Part shown: positions 17,944-27,263 of the stretch, piece by piece | Layout: every line of letters begins with the position of its first letter | Numbering within the stretch: the stretch's first letter is position 1 | Assembly: GCF_014200725.1 (NCBI RefSeq) | Contig: NZ_JACHCL010000008.1 | Location: 1 to 64,000, forward strand | Length of the DNA: 64,000 bases | Source of the DNA: Janthinobacterium silvisoli | GTDB lineage: Bacteria > Pseudomonadota > Gammaproteobacteria > Burkholderiales > Burkholderiaceae_D | Reading direction: 5' to 3' | Position numbers and translations under genes: made by a program | Notes under the pieces: model-generated | What the model was told of the DNA's origin: nothing | What the model saw: only the letters and a program-made list of their open reading frames with translations | Databases searched by the model: none

Positions 17944-20145
17944 TTAGAAACCGACTGTTGCAGAAACCACGAAGGTGCGTGGCGACGCCAGCACCAGGCT
18001 GCCGGCGCCAAACGATGAGACGGCGGAGGCCCAGTAGTTACGGTTGGCAACGTTATCGACACGGGCACGTATCGTGACATCGTGATTGGCCACGCGGGTC
18101 AGGTAGCGCGCGCCCAGGTCGAGACGGGTCCACGATGGCAGTTGCCTGGTGTTCGCCAAGTCTGCGTACTGGGTGGAAGTATAGATGGTGCGCGCGTTCA
18201 AGGAGAGGCCAGGCGCGCCCGGCACATCCCATTCGGCACCAAAGCTCAGCTGCGTTTGCGGTGCGCCGATGACTTTCTTGCCATCATCGCCAGCGACGCC
18301 CGTGTCGCTTTGCTTGGTATCGAGCCAGGTCAGGCCTCCCAGCAGGCGCACGCCATTCGCGGGCATGCCGAACACGGACAATTCCACACCCTGGTTGCGT
18401 TGCTGGCCAAACAGGCCGGCTTCGGTGCCGCGCACCGCTTGCAGGGGCACGCTGGTGCTGAACAGGGCGGCGCTCGCGCCCAGCTTGCCGCCGTCATATT
18501 TGAGACCGACTTCCTTTTGCCGGGCTTTGTAAGGGGCAAAAACCTGGCCCAGATTGGAAACGACATCACCGTTGGCATCGGTACCGCTGGCTGTCGGGCC
18601 TTTGACCAGCGCTTCTATATAGTTGGCGTACAGCGAAACGCTTTTATCGAGCTTGTACACGATGCCTGCCACGGGCGTGTTGGCGCTCTGGTCGTAGTAC
18701 GAGGTAGGCGCCGCCGTGCCATAGGCATAGCCGGCATCGCGGATTTGCTGGTGGCGCAAGCCCACCGTCAGCAGCAGGCTATCCTCCAGGAAAGCCATGG
18801 TATCGGCCACGGCAAAGCTGGTCAGGATAGTTTTTTGCGTGATGCGCGGGTCACTCATATCGCCGCCGGAGATTTGTGGCAGGGTAGGCGGCATGGCCAC
18901 ATCGACGGGTTGATAGATATTGGTTGGCAATCCGGCGAAATCGCTGATGGCGTAGGCATTCTTGTCCTCATTCCAGTGCCCCGACCAGCTGGCCACCAGC
19001 GTATGCTTGACGGCGCCCGTATTGAGCTTGGCGCGCACGCCCAGTTCGCCCGTGCGGATTTGCTGCTTGCGAGCATTGTCGAAACGGTAGACGCTGGCGT
19101 CGCCATTGAGGGAAGTCACGGTGGGCTGGGCCAGGCTGTTCGATTCGTGGGTAGAGCGGGAACCGAAGGCGGCCCAGGCCGTGACATTGCTGGCCAGATC
19201 GTATTCGCCGCGCACGGTGCCAAATACATCGTGTTCCTTGGAAAAACTCCATGGCTGGGCAAAGTTGCTGGACGCATCGGGCGCGGCAGGAATGGCGCCC
19301 GCTACCAGGCTGTTGACGCTGGGGCGCGGTGTCGTCAGGTCAAAATTCTGGTAGCCCGCATCGGCAGACAGGCGGTAATCGTGGCCACGGTAATCGAGGC
19401 CCACGGAAAACATGCCCACATCGTGGTCTTCATGCTTGATGCTGGTTTCTCCCTGGCGCTTGGCGGCATTCACGCGCACGCCAAACTCCTGGTTGTCGCC
19501 GAAGCGGCGCGCTATGTCGGTAGCCACATACGTATGGCCGCCACTTTCCACGCCCACGGTGACTTCCGTCAGCGGCGTATTGCCGGCCCGTTTGGGCATC
19601 AGGTTGATGGCGCCACCCAGGCCGCTCCCGCCAGGTGCCGCACCGTTCAGGAAAGCGCTGGCGCCGCGGAACACTTCCACGCGCTCCAGCAATTCCGGCG
19701 ACACATACTGGCGCGGCAGCACGCCATACAAGCCGTTGTAGGCGATGTCGTCCGAGTTCAGCGCAAAGCCGCGTATCACGTACACTTCCTGGAAATTGCC
19801 ATAACCACGCGACAGGCGCACGGCCGGATCGCTTTGCAGCAGGTCGCCTATGCTGCGTGCTTGCTGGTCAGAAATGAATTGCTGCGTATAACTGGTGCTG
19901 CCAAACGGCGAGTCCATCATGTCCACGCTACCGAGGATACCTACGCGGCCGCCACGCGCCACCTGGCCACCGGCATAGGCGCGCGACAAGCCTTCGGCCG
20001 ACGCATCGGCCGAAGCGTTGACGACGACCGTGGGCAGTGCCTGCGCTGTATCGGCGGCGGGCGCGGTCTGCGCCTGGGCGGCAGCGCTGGCCAGCAAGAA
20101 AGCGGCCAGGGCGAAAGGGGTAGGGGTGCAGTGGAATTGACGCAT
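17944..20145 (-). CDS. TonB-dependent siderophore receptor
   Basis: A 733-residue outer-membrane receptor. The start is the ATG at 20145, giving a signal peptide MRQFHCTPTPFALAAFLLAS...AQAQ. A plug domain follows (VVVNASADA TonB-box region, then VYVIRGFALNSDDIAYNGLYG and a SGLGGAINLMPKRA segment), then a 22-strand-type barrel ending in the aromatic C-terminus VSATVGF. The family imports ferric siderophores using TonB energy. A Fur box lies 24 bases upstream of the ATG, so expression is expected under iron limitation. No FecIR-type sigma/anti-sigma pair is adjacent. The frame is open for another 240 codons upstream, running into a broken hydrolase gene; that extension is not part of the receptor. 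Confidence 0.92.
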   Translation of the reverse strand: MRQFHCTPTPFALAAFLLASAAAQAQTAPAADTAQALPTVVVNASADASAEGLSRAYAGGQVARGGRVGILGSVDMMDSPFGSTSYTQQFISDQQARSIGDLLQSDPAVRLSRGYGNFQEVYVIRGFALNSDDIAYNGLYGVLPRQYVSPELLERVEVFRGASAFLNGAAPGGSGLGGAINLMPKRAGNTPLTEVTVGVESGGHTYVATDIARRFGDNQEFGVRVNAAKRQGETSIKHEDHDVGMFSVGLDYRGHDYRLSADAGYQNFDLTTPRPSVNSLVAGAIPAAPDASSNFAQPWSFSKEHDVFGTVRGEYDLASNVTAWAAFGSRSTHESNSLAQPTVTSLNGDASVYRFDNARKQQIRTGELGVRAKLNTGAVKHTLVASWSGHWNEDKNAYAISDFAGLPTNIYQPVDVAMPPTLPQISGGDMSDPRITQKTILTSFAVADTMAFLEDSLLLTVGLRHQQIRDAGYAYGTAAPTSYYDQSANTPVAGIVYKLDKSVSLYANYIEALVKGPTASGTDANGDVVSNLGQVFAPYKARQKEVGLKYDGGKLGASAALFSTSVPLQAVRGTEAGLFGQQRNQGVELSVFGMPANGVRLLGGLTWLDTKQSDTGVAGDDGKKVIGAPQTQLSFGAEWDVPGAPGLSLNARTIYTSTQYADLANTRQLPSWTRLDLGARYLTRVANHDVTIRARVDNVANRNYWASAVSSFGAGSLVLASPRTFVVSATVGF

Positions 20146-20168
20146 GGTAATGTTGGCTGAATATAAAT

Positions 20169-20187
20169 GAGAATGATTATCATTATA
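20169..20187. promoter_or_regulatory. Fur box
   Basis: GAGAATGATTATCATTATA matches 16 of 19 positions of the Fur consensus GATAATGATAATCATTATC. It lies immediately upstream of the siderophore receptor and should give iron-dependent repression. Confidence 0.85.
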
Positions 20188-20369
20188 TAGCGTGGACATG
20201 GCTTGCGTGTATCTGTACCTGCTTTTGCTAAAAAACCGTGTGCCGTACAACACTGTTGCCGGGTGGGCAAGGGTTTGCGGGCTGGGAAGAAAAACTAACG
20301 CATCCTCAAGAAACGATTGTGAGTTCTGGCTGTTCTTCATCCCGGCCAAAACGTCGCCAGTCGTCTTCA

Positions 20370-20905
20370 TCCTCAGCTGACCTTGGCTGGCCTTGGCTTT
20401 TTCAATAATGGCGGTGATGGCGTCCGAAAATTGCTGGCCATCTTCAAGCATCATCAGATGGCCACAATTTTTTATTACCTGGTATGAGGCGGCTTGCTGT
20501 TTGACCCAATCAGGAATATGCCATCCATCGGCTGTTCGCTCTCCCGCAACAAGGTGCAGCGGAATATGCTCAATCCAGTTTTTAATGCCATTCAAATAGG
20601 CGGGGGCGCCCGTGATATCCACGACGGAGGCCGCCATGTGTTGTAGCGTGCTGGCAGGCTGGAAGGCCAGAGAGCTTGCTGCAGCCAATAAGGTCGCCTC
20701 GGTGGCTTTTACTCCAGCACCGTGCAGCCATTTTTCAGGCTCTGAGCGGTCTTGCGCCAGTGTGGACTCGACGGCTTCCAGCGGCATTTTTGCCAGCTTC
20801 TGCGACCAAAAGGCATCATCCAGGGTGAAATTGCCTTCCACGCTGATTTTCATGGAGCGGGCCAATCAAGCCGTGTATCAACAGTATGCGGGTTAATTCA
20901 GGCAT
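20370..20905 (-). pseudogene. Broken alpha/beta hydrolase
   Basis: The start is visible at 20905 (ATG after a GAGGAAGAGAG site) and gives MPELTRILLIHGLIGP, the first strand and HG oxyanion motif of an alpha/beta hydrolase. The frame is then lost. A second frame, from about 20855, continues with ISVEGNFTLDDAFWSQKLA, a lid segment that normally lies some 80 residues further on, and ends with the histidine segment VIKNCGHLMMLED. The nucleophile elbow region is therefore deleted and the reading frame shifted. No stop codon closes the 3' part; it runs in frame through the Fur box into the receptor. Function is presumably lost; the 3' end is approximate. Confidence 0.7.
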
Positions 20906-21106
20906 CTCTCTTCCTCTTGCTATCTATCGTTTCAATTTCCATATATGGATCAATATCCCTGAAATGATTTTAATTTTTTAGTTGATTCCCCGGCAAGGGA
21001 CAGGTACCGGAATCGGCGCAAAAAGGTGGCGCCAGACGATACCTTGCGAATTTTCTTATTGCTGCTTAAAAGTATGGCTAGAATAGACTATTGCGCGTGG
21101 GCATCT

Positions 21107-21805
21107 ATGGAATACAGTATGGATCTGTTGGCAGGGGGGCAAAGCGGTGAGAGCAGGCAGCGGCTATTGAGCCTGAAAAGCGCCGCCGTCGCGCTGATAC
21201 TGGCCATGCACGGGCTGGGCCTGTACTTCCTGACCTTGCCGGCGCGGCAATTGAAGCAATATACGGAAGTCGCTTTCATGACCTTGATACCACCCCGGCC
21301 GGCGACACCGATTGCCGCCGCACAGCTGCCATTGCCCCTGCCGATCACGGCGCCGAGGCAGCTATCGCGCACGCCTGCCTCCCAGGCCTTGGCGCCTGCA
21401 AGCGTGCCTGCGCCGGCCCTGGTAGAAACGATCACCTTGCCTCCTGTCGATGAACTTGCGGCAACACCCGCAGCTCCGGTGGCGGCAGATTTGCATACGC
21501 GGGCCAGGCTGTCCGCTGGCGCCATCGACAAGGCCATGCGTACCGAAGTGGGCAAGGAAACCCCATGGCTGGCGCCGGCAACGCTGGAAAGCCAGAGCAA
21601 ATTCCAGAAACTTGCCGCCAGCGCGTTTCGCGGCGGCCCCGTGCTGGCGGTGGAAGATTACCTGACGGCAGACGGACGGCCCGCCTCGCGCGTGCGTAGC
21701 GCCGGCGGCTCAAGATGCTACGCCATGGGCGAAAATCCAGGCGCAGGGGCGGATCCGTTCAAGACGGGCGGCAAGCTTAAACAGGTGCCTTGCCCGAGCA
21801 ACTGA
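21107..21805 (+). CDS. Membrane-anchored Pro/Ala-rich protein, TonB-like N-terminus
   Basis: A protein of about 232 residues with one N-terminal hydrophobic helix (AAVALILAMHGLGLYFLTLP, near 26-45). A Pro/Ala-rich stretch (about 60-125) resembling the periplasmic linker of TonB-like proteins follows. The C-terminal 100 residues have two cysteines (GGSRCYAMG and QVPCPSN) that could form a disulfide. No TonB C-terminal domain is visible, so it is not a functional TonB by itself. I chose the ATG at 21107; the ATG at 21119 is equally possible and neither has a strong ribosome site. Function unknown. Confidence 0.65.
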   Translation: MEYSMDLLAGGQSGESRQRLLSLKSAAVALILAMHGLGLYFLTLPARQLKQYTEVAFMTLIPPRPATPIAAAQLPLPLPITAPRQLSRTPASQALAPASVPAPALVETITLPPVDELAATPAAPVAADLHTRARLSAGAIDKAMRTEVGKETPWLAPATLESQSKFQKLAASAFRGGPVLAVEDYLTADGRPASRVRSAGGSRCYAMGENPGAGADPFKTGGKLKQVPCPSN

Positions 21806-21876
21806 CGCAGCGCAGCCCCCGGCCGCTCGCCAAATATGCTAAGTTGAGCTTACTCATCACTCTGCCTGACTTTGCC

Positions 21877-22827
21877 ATGCTACCCGACCTCCTGATCCTC
21901 GCCGCCAGCCCCTCCGCTTCCGTCAACGCCCAACTCGAACAAGCCTACACCTGCCACCATGCCTGGAAAGTGGCGCCCGAACAGCGCCACGCCTGGCTGG
22001 CCGAACTGGCGCCGCGCATCCGTGCCGTTGTCACTACGGGTGCGCTGGGCTTGAACGCCACTGACATGGGCTTGCTGCCCGCGCTGGAAATCATCGCCAT
22101 CAATGGCGTGGGCCTCGATGGCGTGGCGCTCGACGTGGCGCGCCAGCGCGGTATTGCAGTCACCACCACGCCGAACGTGCTGACGGACGACGTGGCCGAT
22201 GTGGCGCTGGGCTTGCTGCTGGCCAGCGTGCGCCAGATTCCCGCACTGGACCGTTATGTGCGCGATGGCGCCTGGGAGCGGCGCGAGCCCCTGAAACCGG
22301 CGTCCAGCCTGCGCGGCAAGACGGCCGGCATCTTTGGTTTCGGACAGATCGGGCAAGCAATCGCGCTGCGCCTGGCCGCCTTTGGCGTCCACGTGCGCTA
22401 CTACCAGCCGCGTCCGATTGCAAACACCACCGTGCCGCGTGCCGATTCCTTGCTGGCCCTGGCCGAACAAAGCGATTACCTGATCGTCAGCGCGCCGGGC
22501 ACGCCCGCCACCCACAAGGCGGTCGACCGGGCCGTGCTGGAAGCGCTGGGTCCGCAAGGCACCCTGATCAATATCGCGCGCGGCGCGCTGGTCGATGAAG
22601 AGGCGCTGATTTCTGCCTTGCAAGATGGCCGCCTGGGAGCGGCCGGACTCGATGTGTTCAGCGACGAACCCCGCGTGCCTGCTGCCTTGCGTGCCTTGCC
22701 CAATGTGGTGCTGACGCCGCACGTGGGCAGTCTGACCGTTGAGACGCGTCATGCCATGGGCCAGTTGGTGGTCGATAATCTGCAGGCGCACTTCGCCGGC
22801 TTGCCTTTGCCGACACCGGTCAAGTAA
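21877..22827 (+). CDS. D-2-hydroxyacid dehydrogenase
   Basis: A 316-residue NAD(P)-dependent dehydrogenase of the glyoxylate/hydroxypyruvate reductase group. The Rossmann motif GIFGFGQIGQAIA lies near 149-161. The catalytic Arg is in INIARGALVDEEAL, the Glu in VFSDEPRVP and the His in LTPHVGSLT, so the active site is complete. The ATG at 21877 (MLPDLLILAAS) starts the first strand; the upstream in-frame ATG would overlap the previous gene. Likely reduces glyoxylate, hydroxypyruvate or a related 2-ketoacid. Confidence 0.9.
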   Translation: MLPDLLILAASPSASVNAQLEQAYTCHHAWKVAPEQRHAWLAELAPRIRAVVTTGALGLNATDMGLLPALEIIAINGVGLDGVALDVARQRGIAVTTTPNVLTDDVADVALGLLLASVRQIPALDRYVRDGAWERREPLKPASSLRGKTAGIFGFGQIGQAIALRLAAFGVHVRYYQPRPIANTTVPRADSLLALAEQSDYLIVSAPGTPATHKAVDRAVLEALGPQGTLINIARGALVDEEALISALQDGRLGAAGLDVFSDEPRVPAALRALPNVVLTPHVGSLTVETRHAMGQLVVDNLQAHFAGLPLPTPVK

Positions 22828-22947
22828 GACTGAAAACTTTGGCGCCGCCGCCGTTTGCCGTAAGATGCGCCTCACCGCGCGCATGTCGCGCCTGGCCGGC
22901 CCGCTTGTTGCCAGCACGGTCAGCGATGAAATGAAGAAAGAGGTTGT

Positions 22948-24138
22948 ATGGAATTGACAAAATCCCTGCTGCGCAAGCGCGGCGGGCATGAGAGTGGCAA
23001 GGTCGGCATGGTCGAGCTGTTCTTCGACCTGGTGTTCGTCTTTGCTGTGACGCAACTGTCGCACGGCTTGCTGGCCCATTTGAGCGCCATGGGCTGGCTG
23101 CAGACGGCATTCTTGCTGATGGCCGTGTGGTGGGTCTGGATATTTACTTCCTGGATCACCAACTGGCTGGACCCTGAACGCATCCCCGTGCGCGTGGCGC
23201 TGTTCGTGATGATGCTGGGCGGGCTGGTCATGTCCGCCTCGATTCCCGAAGCGTTCGGCACGCGCGGCCTGGCGTTTGCCGCCGCCTATGTCGCCATGCA
23301 GCTGGGCCGCCCGCTGTTCGCCTGGTGGGCTGTTCGTGCCGAGCCGGTAGAGCGCCGCCGCAATTTCCAGCGCATCGCCTTGTGGGCTGCATTTGCCGGT
23401 ATTTTCTGGGTCGCCGGCGGCCTGGCTGAGCCGGAACAGCGCATCTGCTGGTGGGCCGTGGCACTGCTGATCGACCTGGCCGGCCCGTGGATGATGTTTC
23501 GGGTACCGGGACTCGGTCGTTCCTCGACCGCCGACTGGGATGTCGATGGCAGCCATATGGCGGAACGCTGCGGCCTGTTCGTCATCATCGCCCTCGGTGA
23601 ATCCTTGCTGGTCACGGGCGCCACGTTTTCCGGCATGGAATGGAATAGCGGCGCCTGGCTGGGCTTCTTGTCGGCGCTGGTCGGCAGCATCGCCATGTGG
23701 TGGATTTATTTCGACACGGGCGCCGAAGCAGGGCACCAGCGCATTTCCCACTCAAAAGACCCAGGCCGCATCGCCCGCGTGGCCTACACCTATATCCACG
23801 TACTGATTATTGGCGGCGTGATCGTCAGCGCCGTGGCCGACGAACTGGCCCTGATGCATGCCGAGGAAACCAGCTTTGCCGGCATCAGCGCCATGCTGGG
23901 CGGCCCCGCCATGTACCTGCTGGGCAATGCGCTGTTCAAATGGGTCAGCAACGACCGTCCCACGCCACCGCTGTCGCATCTGCTGGGCCTGTTGATCATT
24001 CTGGCGCTGATCCCGATGGCGTATGGCCGTCTGTATTCGCCGCTGATTTTGACCTGCATCACCACCTGCGTGCTGGTGTTGGTGGCCGTGTGGGAACATC
24101 TGGCGCTGCGCCGTCCGCCGCCTGAAATTGATCCTTGA
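22948..24138 (+). CDS. Low temperature requirement protein A (LtrA) family membrane protein
   Basis: A 396-residue polytopic membrane protein with about ten hydrophobic helices. The N-terminal KVGMVELFFDLVFVFAVTQL is the LtrA-family signature, and an ALGESLLVTGATF segment near 213-225 is also typical. The family was named from Listeria growth at low temperature, but its activity is unknown. An AAGAAAGAGG-type site precedes the ATG. It stands alone, 120 bases after the dehydrogenase gene. Confidence 0.88.
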   Translation: MELTKSLLRKRGGHESGKVGMVELFFDLVFVFAVTQLSHGLLAHLSAMGWLQTAFLLMAVWWVWIFTSWITNWLDPERIPVRVALFVMMLGGLVMSASIPEAFGTRGLAFAAAYVAMQLGRPLFAWWAVRAEPVERRRNFQRIALWAAFAGIFWVAGGLAEPEQRICWWAVALLIDLAGPWMMFRVPGLGRSSTADWDVDGSHMAERCGLFVIIALGESLLVTGATFSGMEWNSGAWLGFLSALVGSIAMWWIYFDTGAEAGHQRISHSKDPGRIARVAYTYIHVLIIGGVIVSAVADELALMHAEETSFAGISAMLGGPAMYLLGNALFKWVSNDRPTPPLSHLLGLLIILALIPMAYGRLYSPLILTCITTCVLVLVAVWEHLALRRPPPEIDP

Positions 24139-24572
24139 TCCATGCAGCCTTGCCAGGTGCACAGCAGCGTTTTAACTATCGCGTGCGCCAGCAAACGGCC
24201 CATATCGACCGGCTTGGCGATGCCTTTGATACTTCCTGCTCTGAGGCATTGCCAAAAGGTGTACGCGGCGGTGCCCGACGGCAGAGCTGGCCGATCTGGC
24301 GCTCGATGTTGTTTGCGACGATGTTCAACACCTCGCGCGCAAAGCAGCTCAGGACTTTACGCTAGCGCAGATTGCTCTGAATGCGACGGGCCGTAGGTGG
24401 GCCTGCAGTCGCTACAGATTTGGCTGGCGTTTTTTCTGCCGCCGCGCTTTGGATGGGCAATAAAGTTTGACACAACTCACAGGGTTACCTGAATCTCGCG
24501 ATAGACCGTTTTAGCCGTTAGCGGCTGTTCCTGAGAGCATCGCCACCAGGCCGTCTTGTGTCAATCTTTACC
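24139..24572. other. 434-base stretch without an intact gene
   Basis: No ORF here looks real. On the plus strand, between about 24240 and 24400, an apparently coding segment can be read only by switching frame near 24275 (a VYAAVP segment followed by AELADLALDVVCDDVQ). This suggests a frameshifted gene remnant of unknown family. The rest, up to the gene at 24573, shows nothing recognisable. Confidence 0.4.
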
Positions 24573-25607
24573 TTAATCGCCGCTTGCCGCATCCTTAGCC
24601 GCTGGCAAGGGGAAGATGGCGGCTGGCAGCACGATGGAGGCGTGGGCCAGGGCGGTCAGCGTGGCGGCTGACGGCGGGGATGATGGTGCAAACAGGTACA
24701 GGTGATTGAGCAGGTGGATGGCGCCGAGGAAATGGGGCAGCGTGCTCAGTAGCGCGTTGTCGTGACCTGGCGTGATGATCAGCGCAAAATAGCTTTGCCA
24801 GGCCGCTGCGGTCGCGTCGGCGCAGGCAGGGCTGGCCAGCAGTGCGGCGACCTGCTCGTCGGTTTCGGCATGTAGCAGGGTGAAGATGCGCTGCTGCAAG
24901 AGTTTTGGCTGGCTGCATAATTGCTGCGCCGCCATCGCCACGTCCACGTAGGAGTGCCAGAGCGCTGGCAGTTCGCCGGGCAGGCCAAGAAACGCTGGTG
25001 CGCAAGGGCTTTCGCCCTGGATATAACGCAATGCCAGTGCTTCCATAGACTCGCGGCCGGCAGGGCGTGCGGCCAGCAAGGCCTGGTACAACGTATTGCC
25101 CGGAGGGGCCGAAGGGTCCACTATTGCAGGCACATAAGAAATAAAGCGCAGGCGCAGCGCTTCTGCACCGACGGCCAGGCATCGCGCGGAATCGGGCGCA
25201 TTCACAGGGAGGGGCGGCGCTATCGGCTCGGATGCAGATGACGCTTCATGGCAATTGATGGCGATCATGAAACCTTCGAAATGCCGCTCGTCATGGCGCC
25301 CCTGATGGCCATAGACGATGTCGGCAAAGACGGTGACGTGCGCGTCGGCATCGCCGTGATGATTTGACTCGTGGCGCAGCGTGCCCTTGACATAGACCAC
25401 GCCATCGGGGGTGAAATTGAACTGGAAATCGAGATGGCGCGTGGGGCCGGAAGGCAAAAGCACCTCATGCACGCGGTGCTCGCCGTCGCCTTCGAAGCAT
25501 ATCTTGACGATGCTGGCGCCATGTTCTTCGCTACGATACAGGGTGAAATCAAATATCAGCTTGCCCTTAAGGGCAGTCCAGGTTTGCTTAAACGCTAGGG
25601 TGGTCAT
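24573..25607 (-). CDS. Hypothetical protein
   Basis: A 344-residue cytoplasmic protein with no signal peptide or membrane helix. The N-terminal 115 residues are beta-rich (IFDFTLYRSEEHGASIVKI, LDFQFNFTPDGVVYVKGTL) and look like a compact sandwich domain. The C-terminal 170 residues are helical and Ala/Leu-rich. I recognise no family. Codon use and GC look native. The gene is preceded by a 143-base gap and is not obviously in an operon. Confidence 0.75.
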   Translation of the reverse strand: MTTLAFKQTWTALKGKLIFDFTLYRSEEHGASIVKICFEGDGEHRVHEVLLPSGPTRHLDFQFNFTPDGVVYVKGTLRHESNHHGDADAHVTVFADIVYGHQGRHDERHFEGFMIAINCHEASSASEPIAPPLPVNAPDSARCLAVGAEALRLRFISYVPAIVDPSAPPGNTLYQALLAARPAGRESMEALALRYIQGESPCAPAFLGLPGELPALWHSYVDVAMAAQQLCSQPKLLQQRIFTLLHAETDEQVAALLASPACADATAAAWQSYFALIITPGHDNALLSTLPHFLGAIHLLNHLYLFAPSSPPSAATLTALAHASIVLPAAIFPLPAAKDAASGD

Positions 25608-25750
25608 GGCGGCGGCATTTTCAGTGTAGAGAAGAACTCGACTTCAATCGGTGGCAGAGATTAAACAGGTTTGCCAATTTACCATGATATTCCTGCTTGA
25701 AGTGAAGGGAGCAGAGAAGGCGACGGCCGATGATGGATCGTTACAGTCAA

Positions 25751-26239
25751 TTACCCGGCCTGACGCGGCACGATGAACTCTCCCTCGACAATCGAGCCGC
25801 GCACGATACAAAACGGCAGTGTGCCGATGCGCAGTTCGCCTCGGCGCCGTTCGACCACCTCGTCGAGCTGTATGCCGATCGGCAAGGCGCGGGCGATCTG
25901 CTGGCGTAGCCGGTGGAGCTGGATAGTCAGGTTGCCGGGGTCCAGCCCGAGCATGCGCGCCAGTTGTTGGCGTTCCAGCCAGCCCTGGCTGCCGGGGACG
26001 ATACCGCGCTGGGCATCGCTGAGCCGCTGGCGTGCCAGCGTCAGCAGGCAGTGGTGGTGCTGACGTTCGCCCAGATCCAGCGTTTGCCCGCCTTCGAACA
26101 TGATGCCCAGGTAAACGTGTTCTTCGTTCAGGCTCACTTGCAGCCGCAACTGCAGCAAGCTGGCCGGTATTTCACCCGGTATTTCCCCCGATATCTGGCC
26201 TGGAATCTCTTCAACACCAATGCTGTTACTGGCAGTCAT
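25751..26239 (-). CDS. Hypothetical protein with probable helix-turn-helix
   Basis: A 162-residue protein. Near the N-terminus a short repeat (EIPG-Q-ISG-EIPG-EIP) precedes a beta segment, LQLRLQVSLNEEHVYLGIMFEGGQTLDLGER. The central LERQQLARMLGLDPGNLTIQLHRLRQQI (about 88-115) reads as a helix-turn-helix typical of a regulator output domain. I cannot place it in a family. It shares strand with the LysR gene upstream, 43 bases away, so they may be co-transcribed. Confidence 0.65.
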   Translation of the reverse strand: MTASNSIGVEEIPGQISGEIPGEIPASLLQLRLQVSLNEEHVYLGIMFEGGQTLDLGERQHHHCLLTLARQRLSDAQRGIVPGSQGWLERQQLARMLGLDPGNLTIQLHRLRQQIARALPIGIQLDEVVERRRGELRIGTLPFCIVRGSIVEGEFIVPRQAG

Positions 26240-26282
26240 GCGTTTCTCCCGGTACAGTTAGACCTCTGATCGTCATCAAATT

Positions 26283-27200
26283 CTATGCCATCGCCAGCGC
26301 CGCCGCGCGCAACTGCGTGATAAACAGCCGGGCTGCGGGCGCCTGTTCGTGGCGGCGGAAGGCTGCTGCAATTTCCGAGCTGATCAAGGGGCCGGCCAAT
26401 TCGCGGTAAGTGACGCCCGGCATATTGACGGTGGCCATCAGGGAATGGGGCACGATGGCGCAGCCTGCCCCCAGCGAGACTTCCGTCAAGACTGCTACCA
26501 GGCTGCCAGGGCGCGACACCACCTGCGCCACGAAGCCGCCGCGCCGGCTCACTTCCAGGGTTCCCCATTCCTGTTCCGGCACGATAAAGGCCGCCTGCGC
26601 CAGTACTGTGGGGGCAATGGTAGCGCCTGGCAATTGCGCCAGCACACTGTCGGCATGCACGGCCAGCACGAAGCGGTCACGCAGCAGCACTACGCTATCG
26701 AGTCCTTCCGGCAAGTGCAGGGGCGGGCGTACGAAGGCCAGGTCCAGCCGGCCCTGGTCCAGCAAGTCGGGCAGCAATTCCATCGCATATTCACGCGCAC
26801 TGATATGGATGCCGGGGTGGGCAGCGCGGAAACGCGCAAACTGCGTCTGTAGTACGCCGGAATATGCCGCCGAGGCGATATAGCCGATTTCCAGCCGTCC
26901 CAGTTCACCACGGCCGGCCCGCCGCGCCACATCTTGCGCCTGCTCCAGCTGGACCAAGGCGCGCCGTGCCTCCAGCACAAATAATTCCCCAGCCGCCGTC
27001 AGGACCACTGAACGCTTGCTGCGTTGAAATAGCCGCGTGCCCAGCAGGGCTTCGGCTTCCTGTACCCGCTTGGTCAGCGCGGGCGGGGAAATGCCCAGTT
27101 CGACAGCGGCCCGCGCAAAATGCAGGCTGTGCGCCACCGCCAGCACGCAGCGGAAGTGGCGCAATTCCATCTGTTTGTCTGTGTATTCTGTATTCACCAT
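26283..27200 (-). CDS. LysR-family transcriptional regulator
   Basis: About 305 residues. The N-terminal helix-turn-helix reads FRCVLAVAHSLHFARAAVELGISPPALTKRVQEAE in overlapping parts (SLHFARAAVELGISPPALTK is the core), followed by a linker helix and a periplasmic-binding-protein-like effector domain (GRLEIGYIASAAYSGVL). It diverges from the MFS gene with 63 bases between starts, containing an inverted repeat that is probably its operator. It likely controls the exporter in response to a substrate. The ATG at 27170 (MELRHFRCV) is an alternative start. Confidence 0.92.
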   Translation of the reverse strand: MVNTEYTDKQMELRHFRCVLAVAHSLHFARAAVELGISPPALTKRVQEAEALLGTRLFQRSKRSVVLTAAGELFVLEARRALVQLEQAQDVARRAGRGELGRLEIGYIASAAYSGVLQTQFARFRAAHPGIHISAREYAMELLPDLLDQGRLDLAFVRPPLHLPEGLDSVVLLRDRFVLAVHADSVLAQLPGATIAPTVLAQAAFIVPEQEWGTLEVSRRGGFVAQVVSRPGSLVAVLTEVSLGAGCAIVPHSLMATVNMPGVTYRELAGPLISSEIAAAFRRHEQAPAARLFITQLRAAALAMA

Positions 27201-27207
27201 AGGGAAA

Positions 27208-27229
27208 TTATAAGCCGCTTGTCTTATAA
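27208..27229. promoter_or_regulatory. LysR operator candidate
   Basis: TTATAAG at 27208-27214 and CTTATAA at 27223-27229 are perfect inverted arms with an 8-base spacer. They lie in the short gap between the divergent LysR and MFS genes, and contain the T-N11-A pattern of LysR sites. Confidence 0.6.
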
Positions 27230-27263
27230 CAGGAAATAACATACTACTGCCTAAAATACAGGC

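Noticed and set aside
18082..20160. 692-codon open frame on the plus strand across the TonB-dependent receptor
   Set aside because: Antisense to a clear receptor gene, with low-complexity His/Ala/Gly-rich translation typical of shadow frames.
17944..20865. A 973-residue fusion of hydrolase and TonB-dependent receptor
   Set aside because: The receptor has its own start, signal peptide and Fur box; the upstream part is a decayed hydrolase without a stop codon.
21880..23751. 623-codon open frame on the minus strand
   Set aside because: Covers the dehydrogenase and LtrA genes in antisense; Gln/Arg-rich and featureless.
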